DNA from: Pseudomonas moraviensis
Lineage (GTDB): Bacteria; Pseudomonadota; Gammaproteobacteria; Pseudomonadales; Pseudomonadaceae
Reading direction: 5' to 3'
Length of the DNA: 64,000 nucleotides
Assembly: GCF_900105805.1 (NCBI RefSeq)
Contig: NZ_LT629788.1
Location: 4,882,501 to 4,946,500, forward strand
Shown in pieces: positions 52,558 through 59,040 of the stretch. How positions within the stretch are numbered: position 1 is the first letter of the stretch; each line of letters opens with the position of its first letter. A model generated the notes under the pieces. It saw nothing but the letters and a program-made list of their open reading frames with translations. It did no database searches and had not been told where the DNA came from. The translations under genes were made by a program, and so were the position numbers.

Positions 52558-52964
52558 TCGAGGGTTTCTTCAGCTTCGCCGGGCAGATGTTCATCCAGAT
52601 GCAGCCAGGGTAAGCGGCTGTCGGTCCAGATATGCCGCTCGGCCGGCGCCGTTTGCGGGTGGTCCAGCGTGGCGATGGTCACGTCTATGCTGTCGGGGCT
52701 GAGCGAGGTCACCAACGCCAGTTGTGCGCCGCAGTTTGCGCAGAAGAACCGCGCGCAACTGGCCGACGAGTCATAGCGTGCCGGCGTCCCGGCCAGCCAT
52801 TGAAAGTTCGCCGCCGGCACGGTGATCCAGGTGGTGACGATGCCGCCGCTGACCTTGCGGCAGATCGAACAGTGACAATGAGCGATATCGCGCAACGGAC
52901 CGCTGAACTGATAGCGGATGTGTCCGCAGTGACAGCCGCCGTTGTATGCATGGTTGATTTCCAC
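52554..52964 (-). CDS. GFA/CENP-V family zinc protein
   Basis: A 136-residue protein of the glutathione-dependent formaldehyde-activating-enzyme-like family. Zinc ligands are visible in GGCHCGHIRYQ, AHCHCSICRKVSGG and FFCANCGAQL. The actual reaction is uncertain, since most GFA relatives have not been shown to act on S-hydroxymethylglutathione. It is convergent with the DOPA dioxygenase-like gene, overlapping by 4 bp. Confidence 0.9.
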   Translation of the reverse strand: MEINHAYNGGCHCGHIRYQFSGPLRDIAHCHCSICRKVSGGIVTTWITVPAANFQWLAGTPARYDSSASCARFFCANCGAQLALVTSLSPDSIDVTIATLDHPQTAPAERHIWTDSRLPWLHLDEHLPGEAEETLD

Positions 52965-53105
52965 CGCCCTTCTCCCGTTTTTATTGACGCTCGCTGCATC
53001 CGACCGCCGGTTGACCGTTCATTCTTCGTGTTCATTAGCGAAAGGTAGCTGAAAGCTTCCCCGATTAGGATCGCCTCACTCCCGGCAACAGACCGGTTGG
53101 CCCAA

Positions 53106-53128
53106 GGCCTGTGTTTTCCCCACAGGCC
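53106..53128 (+). terminator. Short GC hairpin upstream of the CitMHS gene
   Basis: GGCCTGTG-TTTTCCC-CACAGGCC is a perfect 8-bp stem in the 328-bp gap (52965-53292) between the GFA gene and the CitMHS transporter. No T-run follows, so it is more likely part of the leader than a terminator. Otherwise this gap holds only a possible 30-codon leader frame. Confidence 0.4.
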
Positions 53129-53148
53129 CGGCCCAATTAACAACAACA

Positions 53149-53241
53149 ATGGTGATTCTGATGTCCTCTGCAACCCGCCGTCTCTCCCGCTTCCTGCTTA
53201 TTACTCCGCCCGTACGCCTCGCGCCTCCCGTTCTGCGCTGA
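53149..53241 (+). CDS. Possible 30-codon leader peptide upstream of the transporter gene
   Basis: An open frame from ATG 53149 gives MVILMSSATRRLSRFLLITP then PVRLAPPVLR and TGA. It is rich in Arg, Ser, Pro and Leu and ends 51 bp before the CitMHS start. Runs of Pro and Arg at the end are compatible with a ribosome-stalling leader. There is no strong Shine-Dalgarno sequence. The call is tentative. Confidence 0.3.
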   Translation: MVILMSSATRRLSRFLLITPPVRLAPPVLR

Positions 53242-53292
53242 TCCCGCCCGATCCGCTCATTCCATTAGCCGCGCTACGCCTGGAGTATTCCC

Positions 53293-54600
53293 ATGCTGAC
53301 TTTCCTTGGCTTCGCCATGGTCATCACGTTCATGTTCCTGATCATGACCAAGCGCCTGTCTGCGCTGATCGCCCTGATCATCATCCCGATTCTGTTCGCC
53401 CTATTCGGTGGTTTCGCGCCGAAGATCGGTCCGATGATGCTCGAGGGCATCACCAAACTGGCGCCGACCGGCGTGATGTTGATGTTCGCTATTCTGTATT
53501 TCGCCCTGATGATCGACTCCGGCCTGTTCGACCCGGCCGTGCGCAAGATCCTCAAACTGGTCAAGGGCGATCCGCTGAAAGTTTCGGTCGGCACCGCCGT
53601 TCTGGCGCTCGTCGTTTCCCTCGATGGTGACGGCGCGACCACTTATATGATCTGCGTGGCCGCGATGCTGCCGCTGTACAGCCGCATCGGCATGAGCCCG
53701 CGGATCATGGCCGGTCTGATCATCCTCGCTGGTGGCGTGATGAACATGACCCCGTGGGGCGGCCCGACCGCCCGCGCCGCGAGTGCGCTGCATGTCGATC
53801 CGTCGGACATTTTCGTACCGATGATCCCGGCCATGGCCGCCGGTGTCGTGGCGATCCTGCTGATTGCCTACTTCTACGGTAAACGCGAACGTGCCCGCCT
53901 CGGCGAGCTGCATCTGGTCGGCGACGAGATCGATCACAGCGAAATCAGCGTCTCGCAATTCCCCGACGCACGCCGTCCGAAGCTGATCTGGTTCAATGCT
54001 GCGCTGACCTTCGGCCTGATGTGCACGCTGATCGGCGGCCTGTTGCCGCTGCCAGTGCTGTTCATGGTGGCGTTCAGTATCGCGATGATCGTCAACTATC
54101 CCTGCCTGCAAATGCAGAAAGATCGCGTCGCCGCGCATTCCGGCAGCGTGCTGGCAGTGGTCGGGCTGATCTTTGCGGCCGGTATCTTCACCGGTATCCT
54201 GTCGGGCACCGGCATGGTCGATGCGATGTCGAAAAGCCTGTTGGCGGTGATTCCGGAGTTCCTCGGCCCGTACCTGGCGGTGATCACGGCGCTGGTGAGC
54301 ATGCCGTTCACCTTCTTCATGTCCAACGACGCGTTCTACTATGGCGTGTTGCCGGTGCTGGCCGAAGCGGCCAGCCACTATGGGATCACTGCGGTGGAAA
54401 TGGCCCGTGCCTCGATCGTCGGCCAGCCCGTCCACTTGCTGAGCCCGCTGGTGCCGTCGACCTATCTGTTGGTGGCGCTGGCCGGCATCGATTTTGGTGA
54501 TCACCAGCGTTTCACCCTGAAATGGGCGATCCTGGTGTGTATCTGCATTCTGATTGCTGCACTGCTGTTGGGGACTTTCCCGGTGTTCAGCACTCTATAA
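53293..54600 (+). CDS. CitMHS-family metal-citrate/proton symporter
   Basis: Inner-membrane transporter of 435 residues in the citrate-Mg2+:H+ (CitM/CitH) family. It has about eleven to twelve hydrophobic segments. Characteristic stretches are the N-terminal MLTFLGFAMVITFMFLIMTK, VSLDGDGATTYMICVAAMLP and GGVMNMTPWGGPTARAASAL. Uptake of citrate complexed with a divalent metal is the family activity; which metal is used here is not decidable. A strong hairpin follows. Confidence 0.9.
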   Translation: MLTFLGFAMVITFMFLIMTKRLSALIALIIIPILFALFGGFAPKIGPMMLEGITKLAPTGVMLMFAILYFALMIDSGLFDPAVRKILKLVKGDPLKVSVGTAVLALVVSLDGDGATTYMICVAAMLPLYSRIGMSPRIMAGLIILAGGVMNMTPWGGPTARAASALHVDPSDIFVPMIPAMAAGVVAILLIAYFYGKRERARLGELHLVGDEIDHSEISVSQFPDARRPKLIWFNAALTFGLMCTLIGGLLPLPVLFMVAFSIAMIVNYPCLQMQKDRVAAHSGSVLAVVGLIFAAGIFTGILSGTGMVDAMSKSLLAVIPEFLGPYLAVITALVSMPFTFFMSNDAFYYGVLPVLAEAASHYGITAVEMARASIVGQPVHLLSPLVPSTYLLVALAGIDFGDHQRFTLKWAILVCICILIAALLLGTFPVFSTL

Positions 54601-54620
54601 GCCCAAGACTCACCGTTGCG

Positions 54621-54655
54621 GGTCCTGGCTTCGCGGTTTGAAGCCCGGACCTTTT
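54621..54655 (+). terminator. Intrinsic terminator between the CitMHS and TerC genes
   Basis: GGTCC-T-GGCTTC-N7-GAAGCC-C-GGACC forms a 5+6-bp stem with one mismatch, followed by TTTT, 20 bp after the CitMHS stop and 31 bp before the TerC start. The remaining spacer is too short for a yybP-ykoY riboswitch, which controls some TerC relatives. Confidence 0.65.
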
Positions 54656-54685
54656 GCGGTTCAACAATTGCTCAAAGGAATACAC

Positions 54686-55453
54686 ATGGATTGGCTGACC
54701 AACCCCGAAATCTGGGTTGCCTTCTTTACCCTGACCGCCCTGGAAATCGTCCTCGGCATCGATAACATCATCATGATTTCGATCCTGGTCAGCCGCATGC
54801 CCAAGCACATGCAGCAGCGCACCCGGATCTTCGGGCTTGGCCTGGCCATGGTCACGCGGATCCTGTTGCTGCTGTCGATCACCTGGGTCATGCGCCTCAC
54901 CGCCGACCTCTTCGAAGTGTTCGGCCAGGGTATTTCCGGTCGTGACCTGATCCTGTTCTTCGGTGGCCTGTTCCTGCTGTGGAAAAGCTCGCAGGAGATG
55001 TACCACGCGCTGGAAGGCGAAGACGAAAGCGACGACGCGCCTTCGGGCAAGGGCGGCAACTTCCTCTACACCATCATCCAGATCGCGATCATCGATATCG
55101 TCTTCTCGCTGGACTCGGTGATCACCGCAGTCGGCATGGTTTCCCATGTGCCGGTGATGGTCGCGGCGATCATCGTGGCGGTGCTGGTGATGATGCTGGC
55201 GTCGGGCAAGATCAGCGAATTCATCGACAAGCACCCGTCGCTGAAAATGCTCGCCCTGTCGTTCCTGCTGGTGGTCGGCACCGTGCTGATCGCCGAATCG
55301 TTCGACGTGCACGTGCCAAAGGGCTACGTCTACTTCGCCATGGCGTTCTCCCTGGCGGTGGAAGCGATCAACATCAAACTGCGCGGCGCGATGGCCAAGA
55401 AGAAACAACAGCAGGATCCAGTGAAACTGCGCAAGGATGTGCCGGGCCAATAA
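54686..55453 (+). CDS. TerC-family integral membrane protein
   Basis: Membrane protein of 255 residues with about seven hydrophobic segments. The family signature is EIVLGIDNIIMISILVSRMP and, in the second half, FSLDSVITAVGMVSHVPVM; the acidic residues within the membrane (IDN, LDS) are conserved metal-binding positions. TerC proteins are linked to manganese or other metal export and, for some, to tellurite resistance; this short form lacks the CBS/CorC extension of YoaE-type relatives. A good AAGGAA lies before the start. Confidence 0.9.
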   Translation: MDWLTNPEIWVAFFTLTALEIVLGIDNIIMISILVSRMPKHMQQRTRIFGLGLAMVTRILLLLSITWVMRLTADLFEVFGQGISGRDLILFFGGLFLLWKSSQEMYHALEGEDESDDAPSGKGGNFLYTIIQIAIIDIVFSLDSVITAVGMVSHVPVMVAAIIVAVLVMMLASGKISEFIDKHPSLKMLALSFLLVVGTVLIAESFDVHVPKGYVYFAMAFSLAVEAINIKLRGAMAKKKQQQDPVKLRKDVPGQ

Positions 55454-55479
55454 CCCGGTAGTCTTCAGGCAACACCCCT

Positions 55480-55569
55480 TGTAGGAGTGAGCCTGCTCGC
55501 GATAGCGGTCTGTCAGTCAACGATGATGTTGAAGCTGAGGGCCCTATCGCGAGCAGGCTCACTCCTACA
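55480..55569. repeat. Paired REP element (family 1)
   Basis: TGTAGGAGTGAGCCTGCTCG and its continuation to 55505 pair perfectly over 26 bp with 55544-55569, separated by a 38-bp loop. It lies between the convergent TerC and DUF6124-like genes. Confidence 0.9.
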
Positions 55570-55582
55570 TTTGTTTCTGCGT

Positions 55583-55948
55583 TCAGGCAGGAGGAACGAG
55601 GTTGTCGAGGACGCGGTTGACGGCCAGCTCACCCAACATGATGACTTGCTGGATCCCCAGCAGTGAATTGCGTTGCGGTCCATCAATAAACCCGGCCAGA
55701 TCGCTGGCCATGATGCTCGCCGACGCCAAAGATTCGCAGGCGTGCACCAGCAGCGTTTCGTTATCCACAGCCGGATCGACGAGGAAAATGGTGCTGGGCT
55801 TGCGCGCGGCGCCGGGGTCTTGCTTGAGACCGGGACATAGGTAGAAATCGAGGGCGCGGTCGGCGGCTTGTTTGAGTCTTTGCGCTTCGAGGTCGGGGTC
55901 GTGGCGGGAGAAATCGGTATCGGGTGGATCGGGCGTTATCTTTGTCAT
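55583..55948 (-). CDS. DUF6124-like small protein
   Basis: A 121-residue protein of unknown function, of a type that occurs in several copies in Pseudomonas genomes. The start MTKITPDPPDTDFSRHDPDL is supported by AGAG upstream. Conserved-looking stretches are RKPSTIFLVDPAVDNETLLV, HACESLASASIMASDLAGFI and LGIQQVIMLGELAVNRVLDN. It is probably cytoplasmic and helical, with no membrane segment. It is preceded by a roughly 380-bp structured leader (see the RNA feature), and an exact DnaA box lies inside at 55761. The family assignment is from memory of the motif, not from a search. Confidence 0.7.
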   Translation of the reverse strand: MTKITPDPPDTDFSRHDPDLEAQRLKQAADRALDFYLCPGLKQDPGAARKPSTIFLVDPAVDNETLLVHACESLASASIMASDLAGFIDGPQRNSLLGIQQVIMLGELAVNRVLDNLVPPA

Positions 55949-55989
55949 TGGCTCTATTCTCTTTACAGAGTGAGGCTGCAAACCGCTCG

Positions 55990-56330
55990 CGACTAAACGA
56001 ATGGGAGGCAGCTGTACGCAGGTTAGTCGACCGATGAGCCACGAAATCGGCGCGCCCGAAGGCGCCCTGCGCACAGCCACCATCAAGTGCAGGAAGAGAT
56101 ACCTGACTGACAGAGATTTGTACGTCGTGGAACAAACGGGCGACTAAACCCGACCACTGATGAGCAGTGGTCAGCAAACGATAGAGACCAGCCCCAAAGC
56201 GCACAAGCCGGCGGATTCTGGCGTAGCCGTAGGCAACGGCGCAAGGATTTGTAGCCTGTCGCCGCGTAACACGGCGTGTGCATAAACACCCAGCGCAATC
56301 CGTGTTTATCCCCATTCAAAACATCACCGC
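55990..56330 (-). ncRNA. Candidate structured RNA leader upstream of the DUF6124-like gene
   Basis: On the minus strand the segment folds into several stems. A 16-bp stem pairs 56081-56066 (GGTGGCTGTGCGCAGG) with 56022-56007 (CCTGCGTACAGCTGCC) without a mismatch if three G-U pairs are allowed. As DNA, or on the plus strand, those three positions would be mismatches, so the pairing favours a minus-strand RNA. Inside it a GCGCC-TTCG-GGCGC hairpin with the stable UUCG tetraloop sits at 56052-56065. Upstream, GACCACTG-N5-CAGTGGTC (56152-56172) is another perfect stem, and GCCGT-N5-ACGGC a further one. It ends at the DUF6124-like start, so cis regulation is likely. Class not recognised. Confidence 0.5.
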
Positions 56331-56332
56331 AA

Positions 56333-56430
56333 AACCTGTAGGAGTGAGCCTGCTCGCGATAGCATTTTCTCATTCAACAGTAATGGTGGCTGTCAGACCG
56401 CAATCGCGAGCAGGCTCACTCCTACAGGTT
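56333..56430. repeat. Paired REP element (family 1)
   Basis: AACCTGTAGGAGTGAGCCTG through 56360 pairs perfectly over 28 bp with 56403-56430, loop 42 bp. It separates the divergent DUF6124-like leader and the PAAR gene. Confidence 0.9.
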
Positions 56431-56493
56431 GACGCCCAAAGCAATGATCGTTAGCGTCCCCCGCTCGCCTCAAACGACAAACAAGGAACGTTC

Positions 56494-56991
56494 ATGTCTG
56501 GAAAACCCGCCGCGCGCGTCACGGACCCGACCACTTGCCCGATTCCCGGCCACGGTACCAACCCGATTGCCAGCGGTTCCGGCGACGTTTTCTTCAACGG
56601 CCTCGCCGCCGCTCGCCTGGGCGACAAATGCACCTGCGGCCAGGCGCTCAGCGGTGCCTTTTCGTCCACCGTGTTCATCAATGGCAAGAACGCCATGACC
56701 CTCGACAGCACCGCCAGCCATGGCGGCGTCGTAATTGGCGGCTCGGCTAATGTGATCATCGGCAGCTCGCACACCCCTGCTCCGTTCGTTCCACCGTTAC
56801 CAATCATCGGCCAGCCCTTGGTCGAATTCAAAGCAGTCAGCGCCGGCAATGGCGAACCCATCGCCGAACAGGGTTATGAAATCGAAACCGCCGAAGGCCG
56901 TATCGTCACAGGCCTGACCAATGCGCAGGGCATGACCCAGAGCGTCGCCACCCTGCAGCCCGATCTCGCCATCGTTCGCTGGACCGCCTGA
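56494..56991 (+). CDS. PAAR-domain type VI secretion spike protein with C-terminal extension
   Basis: A 165-residue PAAR protein that would cap a VgrG spike and carry cargo. The PAAR domain covers about residues 1-97 (GKPAARVTDPTTCPIPGHGT, ARLGDKCTCG, VIIGGSANVIIGSSHTPAP) with the zinc-binding Cys/His set. The last 60 residues (EPIAEQGYEIETAEG, GLTNAQGMTQSVATL) resemble the transthyretin-like repeat at the end of some VgrG and PAAR proteins that recruits effectors. The start is preceded by a GGAACG site. No other T6SS structural gene is in the window, so this is an orphan cargo module using an apparatus encoded elsewhere. Confidence 0.9.
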   Translation: MSGKPAARVTDPTTCPIPGHGTNPIASGSGDVFFNGLAAARLGDKCTCGQALSGAFSSTVFINGKNAMTLDSTASHGGVVIGGSANVIIGSSHTPAPFVPPLPIIGQPLVEFKAVSAGNGEPIAEQGYEIETAEGRIVTGLTNAQGMTQSVATLQPDLAIVRWTA

Positions 56992-57008
56992 GCTTCAAGG
57001 AAGAAACA

Positions 57009-58166
57009 ATGACCGGACAATGCATCGCTCCAGACGACCTGGACATGAAAAAGCTCTGGGACAGCACCTGTGAGCTGCCCACTTGCAAACGCGAAACCAG
57101 CACCGCCGGCCCCAACCCGAAAACCCGCGTCGAAGTCCCGCTGCTGACCTGCAACTGCCTGTGGCGCCGCTTCCAGAAAGAAGCCGAAGACTGGGTCGCC
57201 CCCGGCGGCGTCCTCATCGCCGACCCCCAGGCCCGTAACCGCAAGATCAACGCCGCTTACGCGCAGTTGTGGTTGGCGGATAACCGCTTTCAGTGGGCAG
57301 GGTTGGCGGCGTTTGCTTCTAAGCAGGTGGGGTGTGGGCTGATCCACGCCACCAAACTGCAGACCGCCATCGCTGCACAGAAGGCGGCACAGGAAAAGCT
57401 GCGAACCGCACCATCGGAAACTCTGTTCGAAGGCTTTGGGTTCAAGTTCAGCAAGACCAATCCCGAGGCAGAGCAGGAGCTGGCCAAGGCTCGGGCAGCC
57501 AATCCGATGCCGACGGAGGACATCACCTTCGGCGACAACCCACGCTCAGTGGTTCAGCAGCAACTGGACTATGTGTATGAGATGTTGGCGCTGGGTAATA
57601 CGTCGCTGTTTCTCGACGTTTATCCGTTGCACCGGTTTTTCATGGTGCGGGGGTACAAGGAAATGGAAAAGTGTTTGAGAAGCCGGCGTGGCATTGGGAA
57701 GGATGTAATGTGGCCGATTGCTGAGAAGGTAGAGTTTGGCCGTGATAATCCTGAGATTTACGCGACCTTCAAAGCCATTGATCAAGGGAACATTTCAGGT
57801 AGCGTTGAACAAATGGCGCTTCATGAACAAGTCAACATCCTTCAGCCGGCGATGTACGACGAAACCCACTTTGCCCTGTTGATGCGAGGCACACATGGCG
57901 GTGACGTGATTTCTGTTGTGACCGGATTGTTGCCAGGTGCTGCCGAGGAGATCCAGCTTACTCTCGCTAGCCAATGTAAAGCGCCCGACAGTCGAAAAGT
58001 CGCGTTTGGCAGCAATCCGCTGGCTAACCTTGCCGATAAGGATCAGCGAATGGAGTTCGTACTGCGCGCTGCCACTCAATTCAACGAACTGCTTAAACAG
58101 CCGTCCTCTCGCGCAAAACTTGAGCAATCTATCCGAGAAATTGCAGCTGGCGGGGGGGTTAAGTGA
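57009..58166 (+). CDS. Putative T6SS effector delivered by the adjacent PAAR protein
   Basis: A 385-residue protein directly after the PAAR gene (17 bp gap). The N-terminus has a Cys-rich segment (CELPTCKRETS and LLTCNCLWRRF). The middle holds QWAGLAAFASKQVGCGLIHA and MLALGNTSLFLDVYPLHRFF, a pattern I associate with DUF2515-like proteins next to PAAR or VgrG genes, from memory only. No catalytic motif or signal peptide is evident. The second half uses visibly more A/T-ending codons than the housekeeping genes, suggesting transfer. Its stop overlaps the next gene's start (TGATG), as in effector-immunity pairs. Confidence 0.65.
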   Translation: MTGQCIAPDDLDMKKLWDSTCELPTCKRETSTAGPNPKTRVEVPLLTCNCLWRRFQKEAEDWVAPGGVLIADPQARNRKINAAYAQLWLADNRFQWAGLAAFASKQVGCGLIHATKLQTAIAAQKAAQEKLRTAPSETLFEGFGFKFSKTNPEAEQELAKARAANPMPTEDITFGDNPRSVVQQQLDYVYEMLALGNTSLFLDVYPLHRFFMVRGYKEMEKCLRSRRGIGKDVMWPIAEKVEFGRDNPEIYATFKAIDQGNISGSVEQMALHEQVNILQPAMYDETHFALLMRGTHGGDVISVVTGLLPGAAEEIQLTLASQCKAPDSRKVAFGSNPLANLADKDQRMEFVLRAATQFNELLKQPSSRAKLEQSIREIAAGGGVK

Positions 58167-58795
58167 TGCATAGACGCAGTTTCTACGTTGCTGCCGCCGC
58201 CGTATTGGGAGCTATCGCGCTAACCTTCTATTTCGGAAGAGGTCCGCAACAAATTTCTTTCCACATTGGAAAAACATATGACGATGTCGTGCGCGACTCA
58301 TCATTTCCTGTGACGGATAAAACTGCCATCTATCCCGGTGATCCACCTCACCCAAGTTCGACTTGGATCAGTAGCCCAGTGGTCATCACATTCGATGACG
58401 AACAACACGGGTTCACGTTGCCCGTTACAAAATTCGGTGCGATTGGCTGGTCTGATTTCAAAGCGATCACCCTTTCTACCTCACCAATGCTGGAAACGTT
58501 ACCTTTCGAGCAGGCAGTGAATCTGCTGGGAGTGCTGCAGCAGACGTTCAAAAAGGCAGGCTGGTCGCCAGAAGCTGTTGAAGGGAATGATTGGCTCAAG
58601 ACTGAAACTCAAGAAGACAAGGTGCGCCTTCAAGCCAAGCTTTTTGACCAGTTGGACGGTGTCATTCTGTTGATTCCGCATAAGTACAGCCTGTTCCTCC
58701 ACATCAAATGCTACGCACGTTGCGACGAACGAAATCCTGATACGGCCAAATATTTGATTGATGTGGGTTTTGGTGAAGATCACTTCAGTGATTGA
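58166..58795 (+). CDS. Putative membrane-anchored immunity protein for the T6SS effector
   Basis: A 209-residue protein starting MHRRSFYVAAAAVLGAIALT (ATG at 58166 overlapping the effector stop; a GTG one codon earlier is also possible). One N-terminal membrane helix is followed by a periplasmic domain of about 180 residues, which suggests the effector acts in the periplasm or on the envelope. Low GC and A/T-rich codons compared with the window mark it as acquired. No domain recognised; the immunity role is inferred from position and overlap. Confidence 0.55.
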   Translation: MHRRSFYVAAAAVLGAIALTFYFGRGPQQISFHIGKTYDDVVRDSSFPVTDKTAIYPGDPPHPSSTWISSPVVITFDDEQHGFTLPVTKFGAIGWSDFKAITLSTSPMLETLPFEQAVNLLGVLQQTFKKAGWSPEAVEGNDWLKTETQEDKVRLQAKLFDQLDGVILLIPHKYSLFLHIKCYARCDERNPDTAKYLIDVGFGEDHFSD

Positions 58796-58829
58796 CCGTT
58801 TTCAATCGTCTTAGAGGAAGTCGACGGCT

Positions 58830-58952
58830 TTGGCAGGTAAGCATTGGCTGTCGATGGGCGCCGCTACGATTTTGCTGGGTGGTGAACTTGTTCATGACAC
58901 TTTTGTTTCAATCCACGCTTTAGCTGTGCAATGCTGGCGCCGAGACCGTTAG
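58830..58952 (+). pseudogene. Short frame, possible remnant of a second membrane or immunity gene
   Basis: A 40-codon frame from TTG 58830 reads MAGKHWLSMGAATILLGGEL then VHDTFVSIHALAVQCWRRDR and stop, with AGAGGAAG upstream. It looks like the start of a protein with an N-terminal membrane helix, as in immunity proteins, cut short. The rest of the 58796-59040 gap shows nothing else. Confidence 0.25.
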
Positions 58953-59040
58953 CCAACTACAGCTTAAGTATCAAAAACGTAGAAACCGCGCGGTGCCGTC
59001 CACTTGCCCCTCTGGGGCGCTGCTACTACAGGGGGTCTGC

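Noticed and set aside
54601..54685. yybP-ykoY (manganese) riboswitch before the TerC gene
   Set aside because: The 85-bp gap is mostly occupied by a terminator-like hairpin and lacks the conserved riboswitch core.
58152..58158. Run of seven G near the end of the effector gene as a phase-variation tract
   Set aside because: Seven is short for slippage, and a frameshift here would alter only the last few residues.
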